A stretch of DNA of 48,134 nt. Origin: Prevotellaceae bacterium. Its GTDB lineage: Bacteria; Bacteroidota; Bacteroidia; Bacteroidales; Muribaculaceae. Shown here piece by piece: positions 17,013 through 25,631 of this stretch. The stretch covers positions 1-48,134 of the forward strand of contig JAETNS010000019.1 in NCBI GenBank assembly GCA_021772015.1, given 5' to 3'. The position numbers and the translations under genes were made by a program. Below the pieces are notes generated by a model. That model worked only from the letters and a program-made list of their open reading frames with translations, had not been told where the DNA came from and ran no database searches. The stretch's first letter is position 1, and each line of letters starts with the position of its first letter.

Positions 17013-18089
17013 TCATCTGTCTCCCTTTTTCAGACTACCGCCTCCATTGGCCGCGATTTTCTGATGGGAAAAGAATGTATATCGTTTGAGCCATCCGATC
17101 TTTGTCGGCAAGATTACCGCATCGATCACAAGCAGGATAAGGGCAATCCAGACAAACAGCGGGAATTGCTCCGCACTCGCTTTATAGGATACATGCTGCA
17201 GGTCGCTCTTTTTGATCTTGTCGAGCTGATCAACAAGATTCGTCAGGGCTTTGGAGGAGGAGCCATTGATATAAACGCCACCTCCGGCCTCGGCGATCTC
17301 CTTGGCCATCTTCTCATTAAGGAAAGTGGTCACAGGCGCGCCTGTCTCATCTTTGAGGAAATCACCATTGCGGTTAACAGGTATCGGAGCCCCCTTCATA
17401 GAGCCCACCCCCATGACATCTACTTCGATACCGAGACTTTTAGCGTATTTGGCCATCTCGACAGCGTCCCCCTCATGGTTCTCGCCATCTGTGATAACGA
17501 TAATAGCCTTGTTTATATCCTCAGCGGGAGAGAAGGAGTTGATCGCCATGTTTATGGCAGTTCCGATCGCTGTTCCTTGCGTCGGGACCATCTCTGTCGA
17601 TATCTCGTCAAGATACATCCTCGCCGACACGAAATCCGTAGTGATAGGAAGCTGCGTGTAGGCTTCTCCGGCGAAAACGATAAGACCGACTTTGTCATTG
17701 CCGAGCTTGTCTATGAGATTGCCCAACAGATATTTCGCCCTGTCAAGACGGGAAATGCCACGGGTGTCATCTGTCGAGGACGCGAGCATGGAGCGGGAGA
17801 CATCGAAGGCGATCATGACCTCTATACCTTCTGTCGACTCTACCTCCTCCTTCTCGCCGGCCCTCGGACGCGCCACGGCGATCACAAGTGCGGCAAACGC
17901 GAGAAGTTCCAAGGTTATCTTTATCGCCGGCTTGTATTTTGAAGCCTCCGGCATAAGATGCTCCAGATGGCGCGGATTTCCATAACGGCGCAGTTTTATC
18001 CTGCGCGCCACACGCGACCAATACCATAACCCGAAAATCACCGGTATGAGCAGGAGCAGATATAATAATGTGGGATATGCGAACGACAT
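17013..18089 (-). CDS. batB: BatB: membrane-anchored von Willebrand factor A protein
   Basis: 358 residues. Two helices near the N-terminus (residues about 5-25 and 58-76) and one near the C-terminus flank a vWA domain whose metal site (MIDAS) begins DVSRSM and includes the later TQGTAIG and VITDGENHEG segments. The vWA domain is periplasmic and would bind a partner through a divalent metal. It follows batA after seven bases and precedes batC. Confidence 0.92.
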   Translation of the reverse strand: MSFAYPTLLYLLLLIPVIFGLWYWSRVARRIKLRRYGNPRHLEHLMPEASKYKPAIKITLELLAFAALVIAVARPRAGEKEEVESTEGIEVMIAFDVSRSMLASSTDDTRGISRLDRAKYLLGNLIDKLGNDKVGLIVFAGEAYTQLPITTDFVSARMYLDEISTEMVPTQGTAIGTAINMAINSFSPAEDINKAIIVITDGENHEGDAVEMAKYAKSLGIEVDVMGVGSMKGAPIPVNRNGDFLKDETGAPVTTFLNEKMAKEIAEAGGGVYINGSSSKALTNLVDQLDKIKKSDLQHVSYKASAEQFPLFVWIALILLVIDAVILPTKIGWLKRYTFFSHQKIAANGGGSLKKGDR

Positions 18090-18096
18090 GACTTGA

Positions 18097-19083
18097 TTAT
18101 GGAATAGTACGGAGCCAAGTCTGGCGGATTACGAGTTCGAGCAAAAACAGCACCAGCGCGGCAAGCGCCCAAGGCAGGTAGCAATCCTCCGTGTGGGAGA
18201 AATGTTTCACATCGAGTTCGGTCTTCTCCAGCTGGTCAATTTCAGAGAAAATATCCTGCAGTACACGGTTTCCCGTGGCCCGGAAGTATTTTCCCCCTGT
18301 TATGTCTGCTATTTGTTTTAACGTAGCCTCATCAATCACCACCGGCTGCGGCTGATATTCGATCCGGCCAAACATGTTGTACATCGGATACAAAGCAGTC
18401 CCGTTTGTTCCGATACCGATAGTGTATACCTTGATTCCGAGTTTCTTGGCGATCTCGGCGGCAGTCAACGGAGCGACTATGCCTGTATTGTTGGAGCCGT
18501 CGGTAAGGAGGATGACACTTTTGGATTTCGCTTTTCCGTCTTTGATACGGTTTATTGATGTCGCGAGACCGTCGCCGATAGCGGTGCCGTCCTCAAGCAT
18601 TTCACGGTTCAGGGCTGTCACATAGTTGGCGAGAGTCGCGCGATCAGTGGTCATAGGCACACCGGTGAATGCTTCCCCGGCGAAGACAACCAGCCCCATA
18701 TTGTCATTCTCACGGCCGTTTATGAAGTTTGCGGCTATCTTTTTTGCGGCTTCAAGCCTGTCAGGCTTGAAGTCTCGGGCAAGCATTGAGGAAGAGATAT
18801 CGAGGGCGATGACCATGTCGGTGCCTTCTGTCTTGGAAGTCCGCCAGGCATCTCGCGTCTGCGGACGCGCCAGGCACACTACCAGACATCCTATCGCGAG
18901 CAATCTAAGGAGATACATCGCGTAAAGGCCATACTGGCGCGCGGGCCTCCCCAGCGTACGGAATGGCCCCGTGGTGGATATCTGCAAGGAAGGATGAGTG
19001 CTACGTCGCCGCCAGATCCACCACCCCGCCAGGGGCAGGCAGACCAGCAACAGCCATAACATTCCGGGATTTGCGAATTGCAT
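18097..19083 (-). CDS. batA: BatA: membrane-anchored von Willebrand factor A protein
   Basis: 328 residues with the same plan as BatB: N-terminal helices, a vWA domain with MIDAS motif DISSSM, a threonine-bearing loop (EDGTAIGDGL) and LLTDGSNNTG, and a C-terminal membrane helix (LPWALAALVLFLLELVI). BatA and BatB are taken to hetero-oligomerise. The gene lies 32 bases behind the DUF4381-like gene. Confidence 0.92.
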   Translation of the reverse strand: MQFANPGMLWLLLVCLPLAGWWIWRRRSTHPSLQISTTGPFRTLGRPARQYGLYAMYLLRLLAIGCLVVCLARPQTRDAWRTSKTEGTDMVIALDISSSMLARDFKPDRLEAAKKIAANFINGRENDNMGLVVFAGEAFTGVPMTTDRATLANYVTALNREMLEDGTAIGDGLATSINRIKDGKAKSKSVILLTDGSNNTGIVAPLTAAEIAKKLGIKVYTIGIGTNGTALYPMYNMFGRIEYQPQPVVIDEATLKQIADITGGKYFRATGNRVLQDIFSEIDQLEKTELDVKHFSHTEDCYLPWALAALVLFLLELVIRQTWLRTIP

Positions 19084-19104
19084 CTTGATAAGTTTTCTAA
19101 ATTG

Positions 19105-19118
19105 TAAGTAACTGGTCA
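19105..19118. repeat. Copy of the TAAGTAACTGGTCA motif
   Basis: TAAGTAACTGGTCA overlaps the stop codon of the upstream operon gene and sits in the gap before batA. It matches 14 bases of the motif repeated in the efflux operon (copies at 36784-36800, 41743-41759 and 41794-41810). It may be coincidental here. Confidence 0.35.
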
Positions 19119-20093
19119 GACAGTTTTGATTGACGAACCGTCGGCAGGATCACCCTCCCCGGGCAGCGTCTCCACAGGTTTTGTCTCCTCAACGAACTGC
19201 ACTGCCTCCGACATCGCCCGGTGGTTGTCATCGGGAAGAGGTCTGACCTTGGCGAATTTGACAAAATCAGCTATCTCAAGGATACGCTTCATTCGCTCAT
19301 TCGGCATCCTGGTAGTCTCGTTCTCATTCAACACTCTGGTTATCTGCTGGGTTGTCATCTCCATCGCATTGATTCCAAAACGGCCCTGTAGGTAATCGCG
19401 CAGAATGTCTGTCAGACGGGTGTAATACTCCTTCTCCTGACCGTTCTGCCAGAGATTCCTCTCCCGCAGACTCTCAAGCCGCTGCATGGCAAGTTGATAA
19501 GGCGGCACAGGCTTTTTCTTCGGCATTAGCGGAACCTCCACTTTCTTGGTCATTATCAGATAACCGCATATACCGGCTGCGATGATCAACAGTCCGGCAA
19601 GAATCCACTGCCAGTAGTCTGTCAGCCAGTCGGGAAGGAAGTCATACCACCGGGTCTCGAAATCCATCGCCGGAGCAATCGGATTTATATCCTCCATATC
19701 GCTGACATCCACCGGATTCACTTTCAATGTGATAGGTTGGGTACGCAATGTGTCGGGCCCGTTGACCATCATGAAGGGAGGGATAGTATAGACTCCCGAA
19801 TCGAAAGACTGCACTATCAACGCCCTTTTCATCTCGACAATCCCGTTGCCAAGATCTGTGGTGTCGCCATAAACCCAGTCAATGATCTCGACCTCGGTGG
19901 GCATAGCGTTCTTGTCAACAAGGATATCCGCAACCGCCCCTGCCTTGTCCACGATATCGAAACGTATCGCGGTCTGATAACCCATCGTTATTTGCGAAGA
20001 GTCGACCGAGGCTTTCAGAGACCTGGCGGACAATGGTACTGTCAAAGACAGCACAGCAGACAGGAACAATATGTTTATGAGCCTTTTAAGCAT
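19116..20093 (-). CDS. Bat-operon single-pass membrane protein (DUF4381-like)
   Basis: 325 residues. A signal peptide (MLKRLINILFLSAVLSLTVP) is followed by a beta-rich periplasmic part to about residue 150, a membrane helix at about 162-182 (WILAGLLIIAAGICGYLIM) and a cytoplasmic alpha-helical region (ERNLWQNGQEKEYYTRLTDILRDYLQGRFG). The last segment resembles the conserved part of DUF4381 proteins found between DUF58 and vWA genes. The biochemical function is unknown. It probably links the cytoplasmic DUF58/MoxR machinery to the membrane vWA proteins. Confidence 0.8.
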   Translation of the reverse strand: MLKRLINILFLSAVLSLTVPLSARSLKASVDSSQITMGYQTAIRFDIVDKAGAVADILVDKNAMPTEVEIIDWVYGDTTDLGNGIVEMKRALIVQSFDSGVYTIPPFMMVNGPDTLRTQPITLKVNPVDVSDMEDINPIAPAMDFETRWYDFLPDWLTDYWQWILAGLLIIAAGICGYLIMTKKVEVPLMPKKKPVPPYQLAMQRLESLRERNLWQNGQEKEYYTRLTDILRDYLQGRFGINAMEMTTQQITRVLNENETTRMPNERMKRILEIADFVKFAKVRPLPDDNHRAMSEAVQFVEETKPVETLPGEGDPADGSSIKTV

Positions 20094-20171
20094 CAGACAA
20101 ACTTGTTAGATTTCGAGTATGCCCTTATAGACCGCATACTCTTCATTTCTTTAATTTTTGATCGTGGCTGA

Positions 20172-21041
20172 TCAGACACGTTTACGGAAAAGTCCCATGA
20201 GGGCCGTGACAAAATCCTCGTCTGTGGCAACAGAGCATGAGTTGACACGACAACGTTTGAATGTGTCAGTCATGACCTGCTGGCGTTCATACCACCATTT
20301 GTTGTACAAAGCGCGCACCTTTTTGGAAGAGGTGTCAACCCATTGTTCGGCATCGTTCTCGAGATCCTTGACCCTCATCAGTCCGACATCCGGCAACTGG
20401 GCGTCACGTTTGTCATAAACCTGAATCCCATAGACATCATGCTTGTTGGAGGCGATGGACATGGCTTTGTAGTAGTCCTTCTCATCTATGAAGTCGGAGA
20501 TGACAAATGTCGTACAGCGTTTCTTCAGGGCATCTGTGAAATATCTCAACACCATCCCTATGTCGGTGCCGCTATGGTCAGGAGTGAAGTCAATCAGTTC
20601 CCTGATGATAAAAAGGATATGCTTTTTCCCCTTCTTGGGAGGTATGAATTTCTCGATCTTGTCTGAAAAGAAAATCACACCGATCTTATCATTGTTCTGA
20701 ATGGCTGAAAACGCCAGAGTCGCCGCGATTTCCGCTATCATCTCGCGTTTCTCCTCACCCACAGCCCCGAAAAGACGGGAGCCGCTGACATCCACAAGCA
20801 ACATGACTGTCAGCTCGCGCTCCTCCTCATATATTTTGACATAAGGGCGGTTGTGTCGGGCTGTCACATTCCAGTCTATGTCGCGGATATCATCGCCGTA
20901 TTGGTATTCCCTGACTTCGGAGAAGGTCATGCCACGCCCTTTGAACGCCGAATGATACTCTCCGGCGAAGATGTTCTGGGAAAGTCCGCGAGTCTTGATC
21001 TCGATACGCCTGACCTTCTTCAATAGTTCGTTGGCATCCAT
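20172..21041 (-). CDS. DUF58-domain protein of the MoxR-Bat operon
   Basis: 289 residues with no membrane segment. The DUF58 signature is plain: GEYHSAFKGRGMTFSEVREYQYGDDIRDIDWNVTARHNRPYVKIYEEER (split here into its parts GMTFSEVREYQYGDDIR and IDWNVTARH), followed by a vWA-like half beginning MLLVDVSGS. DUF58 proteins always accompany MoxR ATPases and are their likely partners or substrates. It sits 42 bases after moxR. Confidence 0.9.
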   Translation of the reverse strand: MDANELLKKVRRIEIKTRGLSQNIFAGEYHSAFKGRGMTFSEVREYQYGDDIRDIDWNVTARHNRPYVKIYEEERELTVMLLVDVSGSRLFGAVGEEKREMIAEIAATLAFSAIQNNDKIGVIFFSDKIEKFIPPKKGKKHILFIIRELIDFTPDHSGTDIGMVLRYFTDALKKRCTTFVISDFIDEKDYYKAMSIASNKHDVYGIQVYDKRDAQLPDVGLMRVKDLENDAEQWVDTSSKKVRALYNKWWYERQQVMTDTFKRCRVNSCSVATDEDFVTALMGLFRKRV

Positions 21042-21083
21042 CCTGTTTGAAAATTATCTGAATATTCGGTTTCAACGACGGAA

Positions 21084-22079
21084 TCAGGGCACAACCACTT
21101 TGTCGAGAATCTCGGAGATAATCTCGTCGGCCGAAATGTTGTTGGCCTCAGCCTCGTAGGTGAGACCGATACGGTGGCGCATGACATCATGGCAGACGGC
21201 ACGGACATCTTCAGGAATCACATAACCGCGCTGACGCAGGAACGCGTAAGCCTTGGCGGCACGCGCCAATGAGATGGAGGCACGCGGTGATGCTCCGAAC
21301 GATATTATACTCTGGAGTTCGGGCAGCCCGCACTCGGCCGGGAAACGCGTGGCGAAGACAATGTCCACTATATAGCGTTCGATCTTCTCGTCGATATATA
21401 TCTTCTCGACCACCTGCTGCGCGTCAAGGATGTCTTCGGGACGCAGCAACGGACGGACGACAGACCTCTTGTTTGACAGGTTCTGACGGATGATCAGCTT
21501 TTCCTCGTCACGGGTAGGATATCCGATGACCACCTTCAAAAGAAAACGGTCGACCTGTGCCTCCGGGAGAGGGTATGTGCCTTCCTGCTCGATGGGGTTC
21601 TGTGTAGCCATGACCAAGAACGGCTCGTCAAGGGGGAAAGTACGGTCGCCGATCGTCACCTGACGCTCCTGCATTGCCTCAAGCAATGCGGCCTGCACCT
21701 TTGCCGGCGCGCGGTTGATTTCGTCAGCGAGAACGAAATTGGCAAAAATCGGCCCCCTTTTCACTTGAAACTGCTCCGATCTCACGCTGTAGACCATCGT
21801 ACCGGTCACATCGGCGGGCAAAAGGTCGGGAGTGAACTGTATTCGACTGTATTTGGCATCAATCAACTGCGAAAGGGTCTTGATGGCCAAGGTCTTGGCC
21901 AGACCGGGAACTCCCTCCAACAGTACATGCCCGTTGGAGAGAAGGGCGATGAGCAAGGATTCTACGAGATGCTTCTGGCCGACAATCGTCTGGTCCATCC
22001 CCTGCATGATCAGGCTGACGAAATTGTTGCGGCTTGCCACGAGGTCATTAAGCTCTCTGATGTTTACCGTTTCACTCAT
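21084..22079 (-). CDS. MoxR-family AAA+ ATPase
   Basis: 331 residues. Walker A is LEGVPGLAKT, Walker B is VLADEINRAPAKVQAALLEAM, sensor 1 is MATQNPIEQEGTYPLPEAQVDRF, and an AAA lid domain follows with SFGASPRASISLARAAKAYAFL. MoxR proteins are chaperone-like ATPases that activate vWA proteins by metal or conformational loading. As the first gene of the unit it would energise the DUF58/Bat complex. Confidence 0.94.
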   Translation of the reverse strand: MSETVNIRELNDLVASRNNFVSLIMQGMDQTIVGQKHLVESLLIALLSNGHVLLEGVPGLAKTLAIKTLSQLIDAKYSRIQFTPDLLPADVTGTMVYSVRSEQFQVKRGPIFANFVLADEINRAPAKVQAALLEAMQERQVTIGDRTFPLDEPFLVMATQNPIEQEGTYPLPEAQVDRFLLKVVIGYPTRDEEKLIIRQNLSNKRSVVRPLLRPEDILDAQQVVEKIYIDEKIERYIVDIVFATRFPAECGLPELQSIISFGASPRASISLARAAKAYAFLRQRGYVIPEDVRAVCHDVMRHRIGLTYEAEANNISADEIISEILDKVVVP

Positions 22080-22145
22080 AAGTCTTTATATGGTTGTTTA
22101 TTGTTATGCAATTTCTGATAAATGGAGTACAGCATACACAGACGC

Positions 22146-22184
22146 GGCCGACAGACGGTTTGTCATATGTGGGGAGTGTCGGCC
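22146..22184 (-). promoter_or_regulatory. Hairpin in the 5' leader of the moxR-bat operon
   Basis: GGCCGACA (22146-22153) pairs with TGTCGGCC (22177-22184) around a 23-base loop. It lies between the putative promoter (22209-22216) and the moxR start at 22079. No U-tract follows, so it is not a simple terminator. Confidence 0.4.
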
Positions 22185-22208
22185 TGCGACCGGTTGAAGT
22201 TTGCAGTG

Positions 22209-22216
22209 CAAATGTA
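22209..22216 (-). promoter_or_regulatory. -7 element of the moxR-bat operon
   Basis: The minus strand reads TACATTTG, matching TAnnTTTG, and implies a leader of about 120 nt. No -33 TTG at standard spacing was found. Confidence 0.5.
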
Positions 22217-22310
22217 TGGAAACAAAACAGGTAAACGTTAAAACATAGTGTTAAAATTATCTATCAACCGTTTACCTCTTTTAAGATTTAATCATTTTTA
22301 AGCAATCCGC

Positions 22311-23606
22311 TCACTCTGACATCGCTTTATAAGATTCCTTGTCAGCTTTTCTGAGTGACTCCTTGTCAGCAGGGTCAATTCCGTATTTGTCGCGAGGCGG
22401 GATGACGAGCACCATCCCATCTTCGAGATTGTCGGGATCCTTTATTTTGTCTTTGTTCTCGATATAGATGTATACCCAGAATTTGGCATTGCCGTAATGG
22501 CGGCGAGCCATCAAAGAGAGATAGTTGCCCGGCCTGACCGTGTCAGTCACAATTTTTGTGGCAGAAGTCGATGGAACATAGCCGGTCTCCTTGTGTGAAT
22601 CTGATGACGATTTGTCGTCAGCAACCGAATCAGAGTGTATGTCCGTCCGCTCGACAGCATTGTCATTCACTAAAGTTGCACTCTCATCTCCATTAGGGGA
22701 CACTGCTGTCATCCGGGCTATTGAATCGACCTGTCTGACAGCATCATGACGTATAAGTATGCCATCCTCCAATATCTCAACATTCGCAGGCATGCCAAAG
22801 TTCGCATACCTGTATGCCAGATATCCGATCACAAGCCCCAGCAGACAGGCGGCGATGGCGGTAACGATCAGTGTAAGAGTAGTATGCCCCACCCTCTTGA
22901 TTGTCACACGGCTTTCAGGCTCCAGCCTGACAGGTACAGGTGATTCAAGAGACTGCAACCGGGAAATTCCCTGATCGGATTGATTTTCCGAGGCCTCCAT
23001 CTTAGCGGCCTCGTGTGGGATTTCCTGCAGGGGTTTGGGGTCAATACTATCAGGGGATGGGGTTGTAACATCATCCTCGGGGTGAAGTTTGACTGCGGAG
23101 ATTGTGGGCAGAGGATCCTTGACTTTGGATTCGGCCGTATGCCTGAAACGCGCCGGCAACGGAGGCGGCATTGACACTCCGGCTGCGACATCATTTCCGG
23201 CTGCTGACACCTGGCCTGACTCCGGCGATTGTTTCCCTGAAGAGACTGCTTCCTCGCTCTCTGAAGTAACGGAAGCCTTGTCACAATCATGCACCTCAAT
23301 GGTCAAAAGCTCATCATCAGTAACCGAATCAGCCAGTTCGACCGACTCGAACATTGAAAACGGCTCATTGACAAATGCCGACAATGATTCCTCGGGAGCG
23401 AAATCCACAGTCAGATTACCATCGACATCGGATGTCGCTTTGAAAACACCAAGACCGTCAACCTTTACCACACCGTCAGCAGCCAGTCCTTGGGTGACAA
23501 CAACTGAAAATTCCTTGATGAAAGATCCCGCGACATCACTCCCGCAGTTTACCTTTGCGGCCAACCGCGCAATCACTTCCGGCAGGGGAATTGTGTTTGG
23601 ATTCAT
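22311..23606 (-). CDS. HU-like DNA-binding domain fused to a membrane helix and a LysM domain
   Basis: 431 residues. Residues 1-90 form an HU/IHF-like domain (IPLPEVIARLAAKVNCGSD, then GVVKVDGLGVFKATSD). A long acidic, Ser/Pro-rich linker follows to about residue 235. One membrane helix is at about 243-263 (TLTLIVTAIAACLLGLVIGY) after a basic stretch (RVTIKRVG), consistent with a cytoplasmic N-terminus. A periplasmic linker leads to a LysM peptidoglycan-binding domain at about 357-405 (DTVRPGNYLSLMARRHYG, then LEDGMVLVIPP). The layout would tie DNA or another HU partner to the cell wall. It overlaps the preceding HU-like gene by four bases. Confidence 0.85.
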   Translation of the reverse strand: MNPNTIPLPEVIARLAAKVNCGSDVAGSFIKEFSVVVTQGLAADGVVKVDGLGVFKATSDVDGNLTVDFAPEESLSAFVNEPFSMFESVELADSVTDDELLTIEVHDCDKASVTSESEEAVSSGKQSPESGQVSAAGNDVAAGVSMPPPLPARFRHTAESKVKDPLPTISAVKLHPEDDVTTPSPDSIDPKPLQEIPHEAAKMEASENQSDQGISRLQSLESPVPVRLEPESRVTIKRVGHTTLTLIVTAIAACLLGLVIGYLAYRYANFGMPANVEILEDGILIRHDAVRQVDSIARMTAVSPNGDESATLVNDNAVERTDIHSDSVADDKSSSDSHKETGYVPSTSATKIVTDTVRPGNYLSLMARRHYGNAKFWVYIYIENKDKIKDPDNLEDGMVLVIPPRDKYGIDPADKESLRKADKESYKAMSE

Positions 23607-23890
23607 TTATCCGGACCCTCCGCAATCCCGTTTTTAAGTCTTCCTCCAGGAATAAACTCCAACTCAATCACCGGAGGCAGAAGCAACCTTTTACCGGTCG
23701 AAAGGTCGCGGACAACCGTCTCATCCCGTTTAATGCCCTGAAAGGAACCCAATGAAGGGAAAGCGACCCTGTTGAGGTCGCGGCATTCCTCTCCTATGAC
23801 TTCGATAAAACTCTCCAACAGCTTTTCCGCCGTGGAGGTCTCAAGGTTAAGGCGCGAGGCCATTATGCTAACAAACTGTCTGCTCTCCAA
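23603..23890 (-). CDS. Small HU-family (HU/IHF-like) protein
   Basis: 95 residues if translation begins at the TTG at 23888-23890, giving an HU-like N-terminus (ESRQFVSIMASRLNLE). The frame can be extended to an ATG at 23941, but a -7 element (23929-23936) would then lie inside the coding region and only nine bases would separate the start from the preceding terminator, so the shorter form is preferred. The core motif VAFPSLGSFQGIKRDE corresponds to the HU beta-arm base. The C-terminus differs from classical HU. Its stop overlaps the start of the HU-LysM gene, so the two products are probably made together and may dimerise. Confidence 0.72.
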   Translation of the reverse strand: MESRQFVSIMASRLNLETSTAEKLLESFIEVIGEECRDLNRVAFPSLGSFQGIKRDETVVRDLSTGKRLLLPPVIELEFIPGGRLKNGIAEGPDK

Positions 23891-23928
23891 TTTAAAAACA
23901 ATTTCGACCGGTTTAATCGTAAGTTCGA

Positions 23929-23936
23929 CAAAGGTA
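23929..23936 (-). promoter_or_regulatory. -7 element of the HU / HU-LysM gene pair
   Basis: The minus strand reads TACCTTTG. Transcription would start near 23922 and the TTG start at 23890 would have a leader of about 30 nt. No clear -33 element was seen. Confidence 0.45.
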
Positions 23937-23949
23937 AGCATTTTCCATC

Positions 23950-23985
23950 AAAAAACCGCGCCGACTCTTGAAAGAATCGACGCGG
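23950..23985 (-). terminator. Terminator of glutamate dehydrogenase
   Basis: Minus-strand CCGCGTCGA (23985-23977) pairs with TCGGCGCGG (23964-23956), with one G-U wobble, and TTTTTT follows. Confidence 0.85.
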
Positions 23986-24013
23986 CCGCATTTTCAGGTG
24001 ATTAGACTGTATG

Positions 24014-25351
24014 TCAGATTACGCCTTGTTCCATCATCGCAGTGGCGACTTTCATGAAGCCGGCGATATTCGCGCCCTTCATGTAGTTGAGATAGCCATC
24101 TTCCTGCATACCATACTTCTGGCACTGTGTGTGGATGGCAGCCATGATCTGGTGGAGCTTCGCGTCAACCTCCTCGGCGGTCCACTGGAGGTGTTCGGCA
24201 TCCTGGGTCATCTCAAGACCGGAGCAGGCCACGCCACCGGCGTTGACTGCCTTTCCGGGAGCATAATTCACGCGGTTCTCGATGAAGCAGTCGATTGCCT
24301 CCGGGGTACAGCCCATGTTGGAAACTTCCGCAACCAGCTTCACACCATTGGCGACAAGCATTTTGGCATCCTCGCCGTTGACCTCGTTCTGGGTAGCGCA
24401 GGGAAGAGCGATGTCGACTTTCTGCTCCCAGGGCTTCTTGCCGGGGAAGAATGTGGCATTGGGATATTTCTCGGCATAGGGAGCGACGATGTCATTGCCG
24501 GAAGCACGAAGCTCAAGCATGTATTCGATCTTCTCTCCGCTGATACCATCGGGATCATAAACATAACCGTCAGGACCGGAAATGGTGACAACCTTCGCGC
24601 CAAGTTCAGTGGCCTTGGTTGCGGCACCCCATGCGACGTTGCCGAAGCCTGAGATAGCGACAGTCTTCCCCTTGAGGTCTTCGTTCTTGAGAGCCAGCAT
24701 GTTCTGCACAAAGTAAAGTGCGCCGAAACCGGTTGCCTCGGGACGCAGGCGCGAACCGCCGAAATCGAAGCCCTTGCCGGTGAAAGTACCGGTATGCTCG
24801 TCGACGAGTTTCTTGTACATTCCATACATGTAGCCAACCTCGCGGCCGCCAACACCGATGTCACCGGCGGGAACGTCACGGTCAGGACCGAGGTTCTTCC
24901 AGAGGCCAAGGATGAATGCCTGGCAGAAGCGCATGATTTCACGGTCGCTCTTACCACGGGGGGAGAAGTCGGAGCCACCCTTCGCGCCACCCATCGGGAG
25001 GGTTGTGAGGGCGTTTTTGAATGTCTGCTCGAAACCGAGGAATTTCAGGATCGAGAGGTTCACAGACGCGTGGAAACGGATGCCCCCCTTATACGGGCCA
25101 ATGGCATTGTTGAACTGCACGCGATAGCCGATGTTGTTCTGGACCTCACCCTTGTCGTCAAGCCAGGTCACACGGAATGTGACGATCTTGTCAGGCTCCA
25201 CCATGCGCTCGATGATCTTGTTGCGCTCGAATTCAGGATGCTGGTTGTAAACGTCAACTACCGACATGAGGACCTCGCGTACTGCCTGCAGGTACTCCTT
25301 CTCACCCGGATGCTTTGCCTCCAGGGCGTTCATGATATTGTTTATATCCAT
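24014..25351 (-). CDS. gdhA: NADP-type glutamate dehydrogenase
   Basis: 445 residues, the usual length of hexameric bacterial GdhA. Substrate-binding and catalytic segments are visible: YKGGIRFHASVN, the catalytic-lysine region TTLPMGGAKGGSDF, and PAGDIGVGGREVGYMYG. The coenzyme domain begins KTVAISGFGNVAWGAA. It interconverts 2-oxoglutarate plus ammonia and glutamate and is the main ammonia-assimilating enzyme of gut Bacteroidales under high ammonia. A single-gene unit with its own promoter candidate and terminator. Confidence 0.97.
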   Translation of the reverse strand: MDINNIMNALEAKHPGEKEYLQAVREVLMSVVDVYNQHPEFERNKIIERMVEPDKIVTFRVTWLDDKGEVQNNIGYRVQFNNAIGPYKGGIRFHASVNLSILKFLGFEQTFKNALTTLPMGGAKGGSDFSPRGKSDREIMRFCQAFILGLWKNLGPDRDVPAGDIGVGGREVGYMYGMYKKLVDEHTGTFTGKGFDFGGSRLRPEATGFGALYFVQNMLALKNEDLKGKTVAISGFGNVAWGAATKATELGAKVVTISGPDGYVYDPDGISGEKIEYMLELRASGNDIVAPYAEKYPNATFFPGKKPWEQKVDIALPCATQNEVNGEDAKMLVANGVKLVAEVSNMGCTPEAIDCFIENRVNYAPGKAVNAGGVACSGLEMTQDAEHLQWTAEEVDAKLHQIMAAIHTQCQKYGMQEDGYLNYMKGANIAGFMKVATAMMEQGVI

Positions 25352-25475
25352 AGCGTATGTATGAATTGGTTGAACTATCTGTTTATTGTCAGGTTTGAAT
25401 ATAAAATTTTATGCTTTACAGCAATATTTCAAAGCAGTCTTTAAGGTGTTTGGCCATTATCGACTAACACCACCG

Positions 25476-25483
25476 CAAATATA
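25476..25483 (-). promoter_or_regulatory. -7 element of gdhA
   Basis: The minus strand reads TATATTTG. A minus-strand TTG lies at 25505-25507, 21 bases away. It implies a leader of about 120 nt, in which nothing structured was recognised. Confidence 0.5.
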
Positions 25484-25604
25484 GCACATTAAAATTGAAT
25501 TTAGCAAGAAAAAACAGAAAATATTTTCAGCGTTTTCTGACCTGTTTTTACTGCCCCGAATCGTTTTTCCATGATTTTGGCAAGATGTTTGCATTATTGT
25601 TTGT

Positions 25605-25612
25605 TATATTTG
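25605..25612 (+). promoter_or_regulatory. -7 element of the large TPR-protein gene
   Basis: TATATTTG lies 19 bases before the ATG at 25632. The -33 region has no TTG at ideal spacing. Confidence 0.5.
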
Positions 25613-25631
25613 CAAAAACTTTACCCCCTGA

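Noticed and set aside
23603-23941. Longer form of the small HU-like protein starting at the ATG at 23941
   Set aside because: It would overlap its own -7 element and begin nine bases after the gdhA terminator; the TTG at 23890 aligns with the HU N-terminus. Kept only as an alternative.
24011-24652. Plus-strand open frame opposite gdhA
   Set aside because: It mirrors conserved gdhA codons and lacks any family resemblance.
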